From contig NZ_CP113089.1 in NCBI RefSeq assembly GCF_026625045.1, positions 2,108,001 through 2,172,000 on the forward strand: a DNA stretch of 64,000 nt, read 5' to 3'. The notes under the pieces were generated by a model. It searched no databases. It saw nothing but the letters and a program-made list of their open reading frames with translations, and was not told the origin of the DNA. Both the position numbers and the translations under genes were made by a program. Shown piece by piece: positions 20,812-29,219 of the stretch (the stretch's first letter is position 1; every line of letters begins with the position of its first letter). The stretch is from Microcella daejeonensis. Lineage in GTDB: Bacteria > Actinomycetota > Actinomycetes > Actinomycetales > Microbacteriaceae.

Positions 20812-21801
20812 ATGAGCGAGATGACCTACCGCACCCTCGGCCGCAGCGGACTCCGCGTCTCGACCGTCGGACTGGGCTGCAACAACTTCGGCCGCCCCGG
20901 CACCGCGACCGAGACGCAGGAGGGCACCGATCGCGTGCTGCACGCGGCGATCGATGCGGGGATCACGCTGCTCGACGGCGCCGATATCTACGGCTACGCC
21001 TACGGGCGCAGCGAGACGCTGATGGGGCACGCCCTCAAGGGCCGCCGCGACGAGGTCGTGCTCGCCACGAAGTTCGGTCACGCCGACTACGACAGCCCGG
21101 TGCCGCACTGGGGCGCGAAGGGGTCGCGCCGCTACATCCGGCTCGCGGTGGAGGGCTCGCTGCGGCGCCTGCAGACCGACTGGATCGACCTCTACCAGTT
21201 CCACACGCCCGACCCGCTCACCCCGATCGAGGAGACGCTCGCGGCGCTGCACGAGCTCGTCGACGAGGGCAAGATCCGCTACTACGGGCACTCGAACTTC
21301 GCGGCCTGGCAGCTCGTGCAGGCCGACCTCATCGCCGAGCGCGACGGGCATCCTCGATTCGTGTCGACGCAGAACGAGTACAGCCTGCTCGTGCGGGGCG
21401 CCGATGCCGAGCTGCTGCCGGCGGCGACCGCGAGCGGCGTGGGCCTGCTGCCCTACTTCCCGCTGCACAACGGGCTGTTTACCGGCAAGTTCACCCGCGA
21501 CGGCGGCCCCGCCGACACTCGCATCATGCGTCAGCGCCCGCACCTGGTCGAGAACGCGCCGTGGGACGCCATGGACGCCTACGCGGCCTTCTGCGCCGAC
21601 CGCGGCATCGGGATGCTCGAGGCGACCATCGGCTGGCTGCTGAGCCGCCCGTCCCTCACGAGCGTCATCGCGGGTGCCACGACGCCCGAGCAGGTCGTGC
21701 AGAACGCCGGGGCCGCGGATTCCTGGACGCCGTCGCCCGACGACCTCGCGGCCATCGACGCGCTCTTCCCGCCCGGCAGCGGCGGCTTGACCTCCTACTA
21801 G
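20812..21801 (+). CDS. aldo/keto reductase
   Basis: NADPH-dependent oxidoreductase of the AKR superfamily, 329 residues, TIM barrel, cytoplasmic. The catalytic tetrad is visible: D55 and Y60 in LDGADIYGYAYG, K87 in LATKFG, and the His in YQFHTPDP. The C-terminal VIAGATTPEQVVQNAGA is the cofactor-binding end. Three in-frame ATGs occur at 20803, 20812 and 20821; I chose 20812 because GGGGAGG (20796-20802) is then correctly spaced. The sequence type resembles general-stress AKRs; the substrate is unknown. Confidence 0.88.
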   Translation: MSEMTYRTLGRSGLRVSTVGLGCNNFGRPGTATETQEGTDRVLHAAIDAGITLLDGADIYGYAYGRSETLMGHALKGRRDEVVLATKFGHADYDSPVPHWGAKGSRRYIRLAVEGSLRRLQTDWIDLYQFHTPDPLTPIEETLAALHELVDEGKIRYYGHSNFAAWQLVQADLIAERDGHPRFVSTQNEYSLLVRGADAELLPAATASGVGLLPYFPLHNGLFTGKFTRDGGPADTRIMRQRPHLVENAPWDAMDAYAAFCADRGIGMLEATIGWLLSRPSLTSVIAGATTPEQVVQNAGAADSWTPSPDDLAAIDALFPPGSGGLTSY

Positions 21802-21826
21802 CGCGCCCGCTCGCCGGTCGTACGGC

Positions 21827-22936
21827 TCAGCCGCCGGAGGGGTCCGTCTCGACGGCTCCCTCGGGCGGGGGCGCGGTCTCCTCGAGCGGCTGCGCGACGA
21901 CGTTGATCGCCTGGTTGAGGGCGGCGGCCTCGGCGTTGAGCGCCTCGAGCTCGACGAGCAGCGCGTTGTGCTCGTCGACGAGGGCGTTGGTCGCGTCGCG
22001 GCGCGCGCGCAGGGCATCCTGTCGCGCGATCAGCGCCTCGCGGTCGGCGAGGAAGACGGACTGGCTGCGGTAGCCGCCGGGGGTGGCGGCGCGCTCCTCG
22101 AACACGGCGAGATCGGCGGCGAAGGCGTCGGAGTCGGTGCGGTAGGCCTGCTGCTCGCTCACGATGCGGGCGGACAGCTCATCGACCCGCGCGGAGAGCT
22201 GCCGCAGCTGCTCGTCGAGCTGCGCGAACAGGGTCTGCACCTGCTGGGCGAGCGCGACGACGCGCGAGCGATCGTCGAAGTACGCGGCGTAGTGCTCCTC
22301 GAGGATCGGGCCGAGTCCGTCGTTCGCGGAGCCGGCGATCTCGGTGCCGATGATCGCGTACAGCTCGGGGATGCGGGAGTCGGGATCGCGCTCCTCGTAG
22401 CCGGCGATGCGCTCGACGAGCTCGTGGTCGGGGCCGAGCGCGGCGAGGGCCGATTCGAGCGGATCGACCAGGGCGCTGCGCTCCCGGGGCTCGAGCCTGT
22501 CCCACGCCGCGTGGAGCGTCTCGTGCGCCGCGACGACGGGCTCGAGCGCCGAGAGCGCGTCATCGGTGACGTCGTAGAGGTGGATGCGGGCGTCATCGAG
22601 CGTGTAGCAGCCGAGCACGCCGATACCGGGGGCCGAGACGGTGCAGAACTGCTCGAAGCGCTCGGCGGGCAGGATCTGCGGCAGGCTGGCGGCGAGCAGG
22701 AACCTGCCGCGATCGCTGAGCCCGGCATCGGCGGCGTAGCGCTCGATCGTCGGGTCGAGCTCGGTGGTCCAGACGGTGACGGCGTCGGTGACCGGTCGGG
22801 GGTTCGCGACCGCCCAGGATGCTCCCGCGATGACCGCGCCCTGCGCGAGCACCGCGAGGGCGGCCACCGCGACGAGCGCGCCCCGGCCGGCGCGCGATGC
22901 CCGGGATCGCGGGGTGCGGACGGCGGGGGAGGTCAC
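21827..22936 (-). CDS. membrane-anchored HExxH protein, putative metallopeptidase
   Basis: 369 residues: cytoplasmic Arg-rich tip, one transmembrane helix (about 20-44), then an extracytoplasmic domain with HETLH at 138-142 and candidate third zinc ligands E191 and E199 (IPELYAIIGTE). C98 and C110 could form a disulfide. The C-terminal half (about 215-345) is long charged helix, probably coiled coil, with an acidic/Pro tail. I know no named family for it; peptidase activity is inferred from the motif. The GTG at 22936 is preferred to one at 22945 because TACCGT lies 7 nt upstream (leaderless pattern). It follows tspO closely. Confidence 0.75.
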   Translation of the reverse strand: MTSPAVRTPRSRASRAGRGALVAVAALAVLAQGAVIAGASWAVANPRPVTDAVTVWTTELDPTIERYAADAGLSDRGRFLLAASLPQILPAERFEQFCTVSAPGIGVLGCYTLDDARIHLYDVTDDALSALEPVVAAHETLHAAWDRLEPRERSALVDPLESALAALGPDHELVERIAGYEERDPDSRIPELYAIIGTEIAGSANDGLGPILEEHYAAYFDDRSRVVALAQQVQTLFAQLDEQLRQLSARVDELSARIVSEQQAYRTDSDAFAADLAVFEERAATPGGYRSQSVFLADREALIARQDALRARRDATNALVDEHNALLVELEALNAEAAALNQAINVVAQPLEETAPPPEGAVETDPSGG

Positions 22937-22964
22937 GCCGTCCACGGTACCGGCGGTGCGCCGA

Positions 22965-23498
22965 TCAGACCGCGAGGACGGCGATCGCCGCGTTGAGAGT
23001 CGTGGCGAAGAGCACCCAGAACCAGTACGGGATGAGGAGGGCCGCCGCGGGCTTGCTGACCTCGGCGAAGCGGATGATGGCCGCGAGCACCATGAAGTCG
23101 AGCACGACGATGATCACGAGGGCGACCCAGATGCCGGCGACACCGACCACCGAGCCGAGGCCGAAGAAGGCGGGGGTCCACACCGCGTTGATCATCAACT
23201 GCGCCACGTAGATCGACAGCGCACGGCGGCGCGCTTCGCTCGCGGGGCTGCGCCAGACCAGCCAGGCCGCCACCGACATGGCGCTGTACAGGATCGTCCA
23301 GACAGGGCCGAACAGCGCGTTCGGCGGGTTCCACATGGGCTTCGGGGTGTCGGCGTACCAGCCGTCGATGGCGGGAGCCGAGACGGCGGAGCCGAAGGCG
23401 GCGACGAGGAAGGCGATGCCGAAGAAGCCGACGAGTGCGACGGTGGAGCGCACAGCGCTTCGCTCGGCCGCGCGACTGCGGGGCTGCATCGTGACCAT
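22965..23498 (-). CDS. tspO: TspO/MBR family protein
   Basis: Five-helix membrane protein of the translocator-protein family, which binds tetrapyrroles. It has 177 residues, with hydrophilic start MVTMQPRSRAAERS. Hallmarks are WYADTPKPMWNPPNALFGPVW, AQLMINAVWTPAFFGLGS and the aromatic-rich helix PYWFWVLFATTLNAAI. SD GGAG lies just before the ATG at 23498, and a TACTCT -10-like box lies at 23524-23519. It is followed on the same strand by the HExxH protein. Confidence 0.93.
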   Translation of the reverse strand: MVTMQPRSRAAERSAVRSTVALVGFFGIAFLVAAFGSAVSAPAIDGWYADTPKPMWNPPNALFGPVWTILYSAMSVAAWLVWRSPASEARRRALSIYVAQLMINAVWTPAFFGLGSVVGVAGIWVALVIIVVLDFMVLAAIIRFAEVSKPAAALLIPYWFWVLFATTLNAAIAVLAV

Positions 23499-23618
23499 GG
23501 CACTCCTCTCCGATGTCGAGAGTACGGCGGCTCGCTCCGAGCCTCCTGCACGCGGGCTGGGCGCGGCCGAGGCGGGAGCGGGGGAGCGCGTGCGAACGCG
23601 TCCGCGTGATCCCCGCGC

Positions 23619-25004
23619 TCAGTGACCGATCAGCGGTGCCATGGCCCGCGCGATGAGGGATCCCCGCCCGGTGAGGCGCTCCTCGCGATCGGCCGCCGTC
23701 ATCGCGACGAGGCCGGCGTTCGCCCCGAGGAACCGCAGGGGCTCCGGTTCCCACGAGGGGGAGCGGTGCCCGACCCAGGGCAGGCGGGTCAGCGGCGTCT
23801 CCTCCTCGGTGAGGAGGTCGGCGAGGGTGCGCCCGGCGAGGTTCGTGGTCGAGAGGCCGTCGCCGACGTAGCCGCCGGCGGAGGCGATGCCGGTGACGCG
23901 GTCGTACTGCACGCTCGCGTGCCAGTCGCGGGGCACCCCGAGCGGCCCGCCCCAGCGGTGGGTCACCGGCAGCTCGCCGATCGACGGGAACAGCTCGCGC
24001 ACGGTCGCGACGAGGTGCTCGAACACCGCCTCGACCCGGTCGTAGGACGGGTCGATCGCGCTGCCGAAGTGGTAGCGGGCGCCACGCCCGCCGAAGGCGA
24101 GCCGGTCGTCGGCGGTGCGCTGGCCGTAGATGACGAGGTGCCGGCCGTCGGAGAAGGTCTGACCGTGCTCGATGCCGATCTCCTCCCAGACGCTCGACGG
24201 CAGCGGCTCGGTGCCGATCATCAGGGAGTAGAGCGGCAGCACGCGGCGCCGGGTCTGCGCGACGGCGGCCGCATAGCCCTCGAGCGCGACGACGATGCGC
24301 CGGGCGCGCACGCGGCCGCCATCGGTGAGCACCTCGCCGGGGCTCCAGGAGCGCACCGTCGTGCCCTCGCGGATGATCGCGCCGCGTCGCTCCACGATGC
24401 GGGCGAGCGAGCGCACGAGCTGCGCGGGGTGCACGCGGGCGCAGGCCGGGTCGAACACGGCGCCGAGGGCGCCGGCGGCGCGCACGCGCTCGGCACCCCA
24501 GAGCTCGAGGTGGTCGACGCCGAAGCCCGCGGCCCGCTCGACCTCGGCCCGGGCATCCCGCCACTGGTTCTCGGAGCGCGCGAAGACGACCGTGCCGCCC
24601 TTCGCGAACCCGGCGTCGATGCCCTCCTCGGCGATGACGCGGCCGACCTCGTCGACCGTGCCGATCATGGCGCGCCGCATCGCGAGCGCCGCCTCGCGGC
24701 CGTGCCGCTGGGCGAGCGCCGCGGTCGACTGCGGGAACAGCGCCGAGACCCAGCCGCCGTTGCGCCCGGAGGCGCCGAAGCCCGCGATCTCCTTCTCGAG
24801 CAGCAGGATGCGCAGACCGGGGTCGCGCTTCTGCAGCTCGTAGGCCGTCCAGAGGCCGGTGAGCCCCGCACCGATGATCGCGACATCGGCCGTGTCGTCG
24901 CCGTCGAGCGGCGCGCGCGGGCTCAGATCATCGTCGACCGTGCCGTGCCACAGGCTGAGCCCGCGGTAGTCGGCGTCGGTGCGGGGAGCGGCGGGATCGA
25001 TCAG
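23619..25004 (-). CDS. FAD-dependent amine oxidase, DAO family (PuuB-like), probable CTG start
   Basis: 461 residues. An N-terminal lead of about 35 residues precedes the FAD-binding VAIIGAGLTGLWTAYEL and the ASGRNGGWVSALFP block typical of gamma-glutamylputrescine oxidase-like enzymes. The C-terminal GGYVGDGLSTTNLAGRTLADL closes the FAD domain. No ATG, GTG or TTG precedes the Rossmann motif in frame. The best start is a CTG at 25004-25002 that overlaps the aminotransferase stop as CTGA, with GGGGAAG just upstream. It is last in the lrp-aminotransferase-oxidase operon. Oxidation of putrescine or a derivative is inferred from context. Confidence 0.88.
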   Translation of the reverse strand: MIDPAAPRTDADYRGLSLWHGTVDDDLSPRAPLDGDDTADVAIIGAGLTGLWTAYELQKRDPGLRILLLEKEIAGFGASGRNGGWVSALFPQSTAALAQRHGREAALAMRRAMIGTVDEVGRVIAEEGIDAGFAKGGTVVFARSENQWRDARAEVERAAGFGVDHLELWGAERVRAAGALGAVFDPACARVHPAQLVRSLARIVERRGAIIREGTTVRSWSPGEVLTDGGRVRARRIVVALEGYAAAVAQTRRRVLPLYSLMIGTEPLPSSVWEEIGIEHGQTFSDGRHLVIYGQRTADDRLAFGGRGARYHFGSAIDPSYDRVEAVFEHLVATVRELFPSIGELPVTHRWGGPLGVPRDWHASVQYDRVTGIASAGGYVGDGLSTTNLAGRTLADLLTEEETPLTRLPWVGHRSPSWEPEPLRFLGANAGLVAMTAADREERLTGRGSLIARAMAPLIGH

Positions 25005-26482
25005 AGCAGCTTCCCCGCCTCGGTGAGGACCTTGCGCAGGATCCCCTCGATCTCGTCGAACTCGGCCGGGCCGATGGTGAGCGGCGGGGCGAGCTGGATG
25101 ACGGGGTCGCCGCGGTCGTCGGCGCGGCAGTAGAGGCCCGCGTCGAAGAGCGCCTTGGAGAGGAAGCCGCGCAGCAGGCGCTCGGACTCCGCCTCGCTGA
25201 AGGTCTCCTTCGTCTCCTTGTTCTTCACCAGCTCGATGCCGAAGAAGTACCCCTCGCCGCGCACGTCGCCCACGATGGGCAGGTCGAGCAGGCGCTCGAG
25301 CGCCGCGCGGAACTTCGGCGAGTTCTCGCGCACGTGCTCGAGGATGCCCTCCTCCTCGAAGATGTTGAGGTTCTCGAGCGCGACGGCGGCCGAGACGGGA
25401 TGCCCGGCGAAGGTGTACCCGTGGTAGAACGCCGTCGTGCCCTCGGTGAAGGGCGCGTAGACCTTCTCGTTGACGATCATCGCGCCCAGCGGCGAGTAGC
25501 CGGAGGTCAGGCCCTTGGCCGAGGTGATGATGTCGGGCACGTAGCCGAAGCCCTCGCAGGCGAACATGTAGCCGGTGCGGCCGTAGGCGCAGATGACCTC
25601 GTCGCTCACGAGCAGAACGTCGTACTGGTCGCAGATCTCGCGCACCCGCTGGAAGTAGCCGGGGGGCGGCGGGAAGCAGCCGCCCGAGTTCTGCACGGGC
25701 TCGAGGAACACGGCCGCGACGGTGTCGGGGCCCTCGAAGAGGATCATCTCCTCGATGCGGTTCGCGGCCCACTGGCCGAACTCCTCGAGGGTGCCGTGGA
25801 AGCCCATCTCCTCGGCGCGGTAGTAGTTGGTGTTCGGCACGCGGAACCCGCCGGGGGTGAGCGGCTCGAACATCTCCTTCATGCCGGGGATGCCGGTGAT
25901 CGCGAGCGCGCCCTGCGGGGTGCCGTGGTACGCGACGGCGCGCGAGATGACCTTGTGCTTCATCGGCTTGCCGACGAGCTTCCAGTACTGCTTGGCGAGT
26001 TTCCACGCCGACTCGACGGCCTCGCCGCCGCCGGTGGTGAAGAAGACGCGGTTGAGGTCGCCGGGGGCGTAGTCGGCGAGGCGGTCGGCGAGCTCGATGG
26101 CGGTGGGATGCGCGTACGACCACAGCGGGAAGAACGCGAGCTCCTCGGCCTGCTTGCGGGCGGCCTCGGCCAGGCGCTCGTTGCCGTGGCCGAGCTGCAC
26201 GACGAAGAGGCCGGAGAGGCCGTCGATGTACTTGTTGCCGAGGCTGTCGTAGATGTGGTGGCCCTCGCCCTTGACGATGATGGGCACCCCGTTGCCGGCG
26301 GCCATGCCCGACTGACGGGCGAAGTGCATCCAGAGGTGGTCCTTGGCCTTCTTCTGCATCGCCGCCTCGGCGGCGGCCGCGGGGCCGGTGAGCTTCTTCA
26401 CCGCCGCGGCGGGCGCGACGTGCGCCTCGTGCGCGGTGGTCGCGTCGGTGGAGGTCTTCTTCTTGCTCTTCAGGAGTTTCAT
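25001..26482 (-). CDS. class III aminotransferase, putrescine/GABA type
   Basis: PLP enzyme of 493 residues. The PLP lysine is K323 in IITSAKGLTSG; VVSDEVICAYGRTG-like motif (LLVSDEVICAYGRTG) and TTGGGEAVESAWKLAKQYW are typical of the SpuC/PatA-like group that moves the amino group of putrescine or GABA to a keto acid. The first about 48 residues are a Lys/Ala-rich extension. The ATG overlaps the lrp stop (ATGA) and has a GGGGAA SD. With the oxidase, the regulator and the divergent aldehyde dehydrogenase it forms a catabolic set. Exact amine is inferred. Confidence 0.9.
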   Translation of the reverse strand: MKLLKSKKKTSTDATTAHEAHVAPAAAVKKLTGPAAAAEAAMQKKAKDHLWMHFARQSGMAAGNGVPIIVKGEGHHIYDSLGNKYIDGLSGLFVVQLGHGNERLAEAARKQAEELAFFPLWSYAHPTAIELADRLADYAPGDLNRVFFTTGGGEAVESAWKLAKQYWKLVGKPMKHKVISRAVAYHGTPQGALAITGIPGMKEMFEPLTPGGFRVPNTNYYRAEEMGFHGTLEEFGQWAANRIEEMILFEGPDTVAAVFLEPVQNSGGCFPPPPGYFQRVREICDQYDVLLVSDEVICAYGRTGYMFACEGFGYVPDIITSAKGLTSGYSPLGAMIVNEKVYAPFTEGTTAFYHGYTFAGHPVSAAVALENLNIFEEEGILEHVRENSPKFRAALERLLDLPIVGDVRGEGYFFGIELVKNKETKETFSEAESERLLRGFLSKALFDAGLYCRADDRGDPVIQLAPPLTIGPAEFDEIEGILRKVLTEAGKLL

Positions 26483-26946
26483 CGTGTTCCCCAGTTGTAG
26501 AACTGCTTCTGCAGTCGTAGATAGACGAACGTCTCGGTCGAGAGCACGCCCTCGATGCCGCGGATGCGCGTGTTGAGAAGGGTGATGAGGTCGTCGTCGC
26601 TCTCGCAGACGACCTCGGCGAGGATGTCGAAGCTGCCGGCCGTGAGCACGACGTAGTCGACCTCGGAGATGCCGGCGAGGGTGTCGGCGACGTGCGTCGC
26701 GTCACCCGTCACGCGGATCCCGATCATCGCCTGGCGGTAGAAGCCGAGCTGCATCGGGTCGGTGACCGCGACGACCTGCATGACGCCCGACTCGGTGAGC
26801 TTCTGCACGCGCTGTCGCACGGCCGCCTCGCTGAGCCCGACGTGCTTGCCGATCTCGGCGTACGAGCGGCGGCCGTCGTCCTGCAGCTGCTCGATGATCG
26901 CTTTCGAGACCTCATCGAGCTGCACGGGCTTGCTACGGGCTGCCAT
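26479..26946 (-). CDS. Lrp/AsnC-family transcriptional regulator
   Basis: 155 residues. The HTH is at about 12-60 (LDEVSKAIIEQLQDDGRRSYAEIG, LSEAAVRQRVQKL) and the C-terminal RAM effector domain at about 70-150. It starts at the ATG at 26946; a longer frame upstream is not coding. Its promoter has -35 TTGTCA and -10 CAGGAT with a 17-bp spacer, leaving only 6 nt before the ATG. As first gene of the aminotransferase-oxidase operon and divergent from the aldehyde dehydrogenase, it is the likely local regulator, responding to an amine or amino acid. Confidence 0.93.
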   Translation of the reverse strand: MAARSKPVQLDEVSKAIIEQLQDDGRRSYAEIGKHVGLSEAAVRQRVQKLTESGVMQVVAVTDPMQLGFYRQAMIGIRVTGDATHVADTLAGISEVDYVVLTAGSFDILAEVVCESDDDLITLLNTRIRGIEGVLSTETFVYLRLQKQFYNWGTR

Positions 26947-27070
26947 GAGCCGATCCTGACAGTCATCGCGTCGTTTGACAAGTGAATCCGTATCCAGCAC
27001 GGCGGATTCTCGACTGATTCCGTCGCTCCAGCTCTGGAATCCGGTGCAGCGGCCCGGTACTGTTCCCAGC
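26947..27070. promoter_or_regulatory. divergent lrp / aldehyde dehydrogenase control region with two inverted repeats
   Basis: Minus strand: -35 TTGTCA (26981-26976), 17 bp, -10 CAGGAT (26958-26953). Plus strand: -10 TACTGT (27058-27063), 7 nt from the ATG. Between them lie GAATCCG-N12-CGGATTC (26984-27009) and GATTCC-N14-GGAATC (27016-27041). Both span 26 bp and their centres are 32 bp apart, about three helical turns. The first abuts the lrp -35, the second covers the expected -35 of the dehydrogenase. This fits cooperative binding by an Lrp-type oligomer (inference). Confidence 0.6.
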
Positions 27071-28525
27071 ATGACCCCTCCCGCCGCCGGCCCCGACCGC
27101 ATCCTGACCAATCTCATCGACGGCGAGCACGTGCGCAGCGGCGCCGACGAGGCCATCGATCTCATCGACCCGGCGACCGAGGAGGTCTACGCCCGAGCGC
27201 CGATCAGCACGCCCGAGGAGGTCGATGCGGCGTACCGCGCGGCCGAGCGCGCCTTCGCCGGCTGGGGCCGCACGACCCCGGCGCAGCGGCAGCTCGCGCT
27301 GTTCCGGCTCGCCGACGCCGTCGAGGCGCGCGCCGAGGAGTTCGCCGATCTGGAGTCGCAGGACACCGGCAAGCCCCGGGCATCCCTCATCGCCGACGAG
27401 ATCGACCAGTCCGTCGATCAGCTGCGGTTCTTCGCCGGGGCCGCGCGCGACCTCGACGGGCGGTCGGCGGGGGAGTACCTCGCCGGGCACACCTCGTACG
27501 TGCGCCGCGAGCCCATCGGCGTGATCGGGCAGGTGACGCCGTGGAACTACCCGCTCAACATGGCGGTGTGGAAGATCGCTCCGGCCATCGCCGCGGGCAA
27601 CACCGTCGTGCTGAAGCCCTCCGACACGACCCCGCAGTCGACGCTGCTGCTGGCCGAGATCGCCGCGGAGCATCTGCCGGCAGGAGTGCTCAACGTCGTG
27701 CTGGGCGACCGCGGCACGGGGGCGGCGCTCGTGGAGCATCCCACCCCCCAGATGGTCGCGATCACCGGATCGGTGCGCGCGGGCATGGAGGTCGCCCGCT
27801 CCGCCGCTCAGGGTCTCAAGCGCGTGCACCTCGAGCTCGGCGGCAAGGCGCCCGCGCTCGTGTTCGCCGACGCCGATCCGCGGGCGGTCGCCGAGGGCTT
27901 GACGCTCGCCGCCTTCTTCAACGGCGGGCAGGACTGCACCGCGGCGACCCGGGTGATCGTGCACGAGTCCATCTACGACGAGGTGGTCGCGGCGCTCGCC
28001 GACCGCATCGCTGGGCACGCCCGCACCGGCGCGCCGCACGAGGAGGGCATCCTGTACGGCGCCCTCAACAACGCCGACCAGCTGGCCCGGGTGCAGGGCA
28101 TGGTCGAGCGCCTGCCCGCGCACGCCGAGATCGTGACCGGCGGACGTCGGCAGGGCGAGCGCGGCTACTTCCACGAGGCGACGCTCGTCACCGGGATGCG
28201 GCAGGACGACGAGGCCGTGCAGGAGGAGGTCTTCGGGCCGCTGCTGACGGTGCAGAGCTTCCGCGACGAGGCGGAGGCGCTCGCGCTCGCCAACGGGGTG
28301 CGGTACGCGCTCGCCGCCAGCGTGTGGACGACCGACCACGCCCGGGCGATGCGCGTGAGTCGCGACCTGGACTTCGGCTGCGTGTGGATCAACACGCACA
28401 TCCCCTTCGTCTCGGACATGCCGCACGGCGGCTTCAAGCACTCGGGCTACGGCAAGGACCTCTCCCACTTCGGCTTCGAGGACTACACCCGCCTCAAGCA
28501 CGTCATGAGCTACCTGGGGGAGTGA
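27071..28525 (+). CDS. aldehyde dehydrogenase, gamma-aminobutyraldehyde/betaine-aldehyde type
   Basis: NAD(P)-dependent dehydrogenase of 484 residues. Catalytic Cys is C289 in NGGQDCTAATR, the general-base Glu is in LELGGKAP, and TPWNYPLN and FGPLLTVQSF are family motifs. The C-terminal PHGGFKHSGYGKDLS is typical of aminobutyraldehyde/betaine aldehyde dehydrogenases. The ATG at 27071 is preferred over an upstream frame start at 26975 because a -10 box lies 7 nt before it. It would oxidise the aldehyde made by the amine oxidase or aminotransferase on the divergent operon. Confidence 0.92.
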   Translation: MTPPAAGPDRILTNLIDGEHVRSGADEAIDLIDPATEEVYARAPISTPEEVDAAYRAAERAFAGWGRTTPAQRQLALFRLADAVEARAEEFADLESQDTGKPRASLIADEIDQSVDQLRFFAGAARDLDGRSAGEYLAGHTSYVRREPIGVIGQVTPWNYPLNMAVWKIAPAIAAGNTVVLKPSDTTPQSTLLLAEIAAEHLPAGVLNVVLGDRGTGAALVEHPTPQMVAITGSVRAGMEVARSAAQGLKRVHLELGGKAPALVFADADPRAVAEGLTLAAFFNGGQDCTAATRVIVHESIYDEVVAALADRIAGHARTGAPHEEGILYGALNNADQLARVQGMVERLPAHAEIVTGGRRQGERGYFHEATLVTGMRQDDEAVQEEVFGPLLTVQSFRDEAEALALANGVRYALAASVWTTDHARAMRVSRDLDFGCVWINTHIPFVSDMPHGGFKHSGYGKDLSHFGFEDYTRLKHVMSYLGE

Positions 28526-28536
28526 GCCGCGCGCGG

Positions 28537-28542
28537 TAGCGT
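28537..28542 (+). promoter_or_regulatory. -10 box of the FHA/kinase locus (leaderless)
   Basis: TAGCGT lies 7 nt before the ATG of the first FHA gene, 12 nt after the dehydrogenase stop; no SD is seen. Confidence 0.45.
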
Positions 28543-28549
28543 TCATCGC

Positions 28550-29158
28550 ATGGGGCACGAGGGGGAGCCGGGGCGCGGCGACGAGCACGACGACACCGTC
28601 ATCCGACCGCGCCGGTCGCTCGGTCCGAGCCCGCTCCCGGCCGAGGGCGTCGATGACGCGACCGTCATCCGCCTCATCGAGCCCGACATCCCGCCCACCG
28701 TGCCGCTCGGGGTGCCGGCCGGGGCGCCGCTCTCCGCGGCGGTGCTGCCGCCCCGTCCGCCCGACGAGCCCGTCGAGGCGAGCCCGCCCGCGCTGCCGGC
28801 GCCGCTCGCCACGCTGCGCATCCCGGGCGTCGATCGCGACGTGCCCCTCGACCGGCCGGTCGTGATCGGCCGCCGACCGGGGGCGGTGCGGATGCCCGAG
28901 ACGCCCTCCCCGCTGCGCATCGTCGTCCCCGCCGACCGCCGGGGCGTCTCGGCGCGGCACGCGCGCATCGAGCAGCTCGGCGGCGCCCTCGTCGTGACCG
29001 ACCTCGGATCATCCAACGGCATCGTCGTACACTTGCCCGGTGGGCCGGTCCGCCGGCTCCGCCCTGGAGAGTCCTGCGCGGTGCTCCCCGGCTCGGTCGT
29101 CTCGCTCGGAGACGGGATCGACATCGCCGTCCAGGCGATCGATCCCGGAGCGTCGTGA
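28550..29158 (+). CDS. FHA-domain protein with two N-terminal T-V-I-R motifs
   Basis: 202-residue cytoplasmic protein. A disordered acidic/Pro-rich N-terminal half carries DDTVIR (T16) and DDATVIR (T38), similar in form to the phosphorylated threonine motifs of actinobacterial FHA proteins such as GarA. The C-terminal FHA domain (about 90-195) has VIGRRPG, the phospho-threonine-binding SARHARI and the turn LGSSNGI. FHA domains bind phosphothreonine, so this protein could be phosphorylated by the kinase at 30159 and bind itself or partners. First gene of the locus. Confidence 0.88.
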   Translation: MGHEGEPGRGDEHDDTVIRPRRSLGPSPLPAEGVDDATVIRLIEPDIPPTVPLGVPAGAPLSAAVLPPRPPDEPVEASPPALPAPLATLRIPGVDRDVPLDRPVVIGRRPGAVRMPETPSPLRIVVPADRRGVSARHARIEQLGGALVVTDLGSSNGIVVHLPGGPVRRLRPGESCAVLPGSVVSLGDGIDIAVQAIDPGAS

Positions 29159-29219
29159 TCGGCGCCGCCCCCTCCGCACGACGCCCGTCCGCCCCTCGAA
29201 TCCCCGTACGGAGACGCCC

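Noticed and set aside
26947..27165. N-terminal extension of the Lrp regulator to 27165
   Set aside because: It would run through both promoters and the start of the aldehyde dehydrogenase; the ATG at 26946 gives the normal family length.
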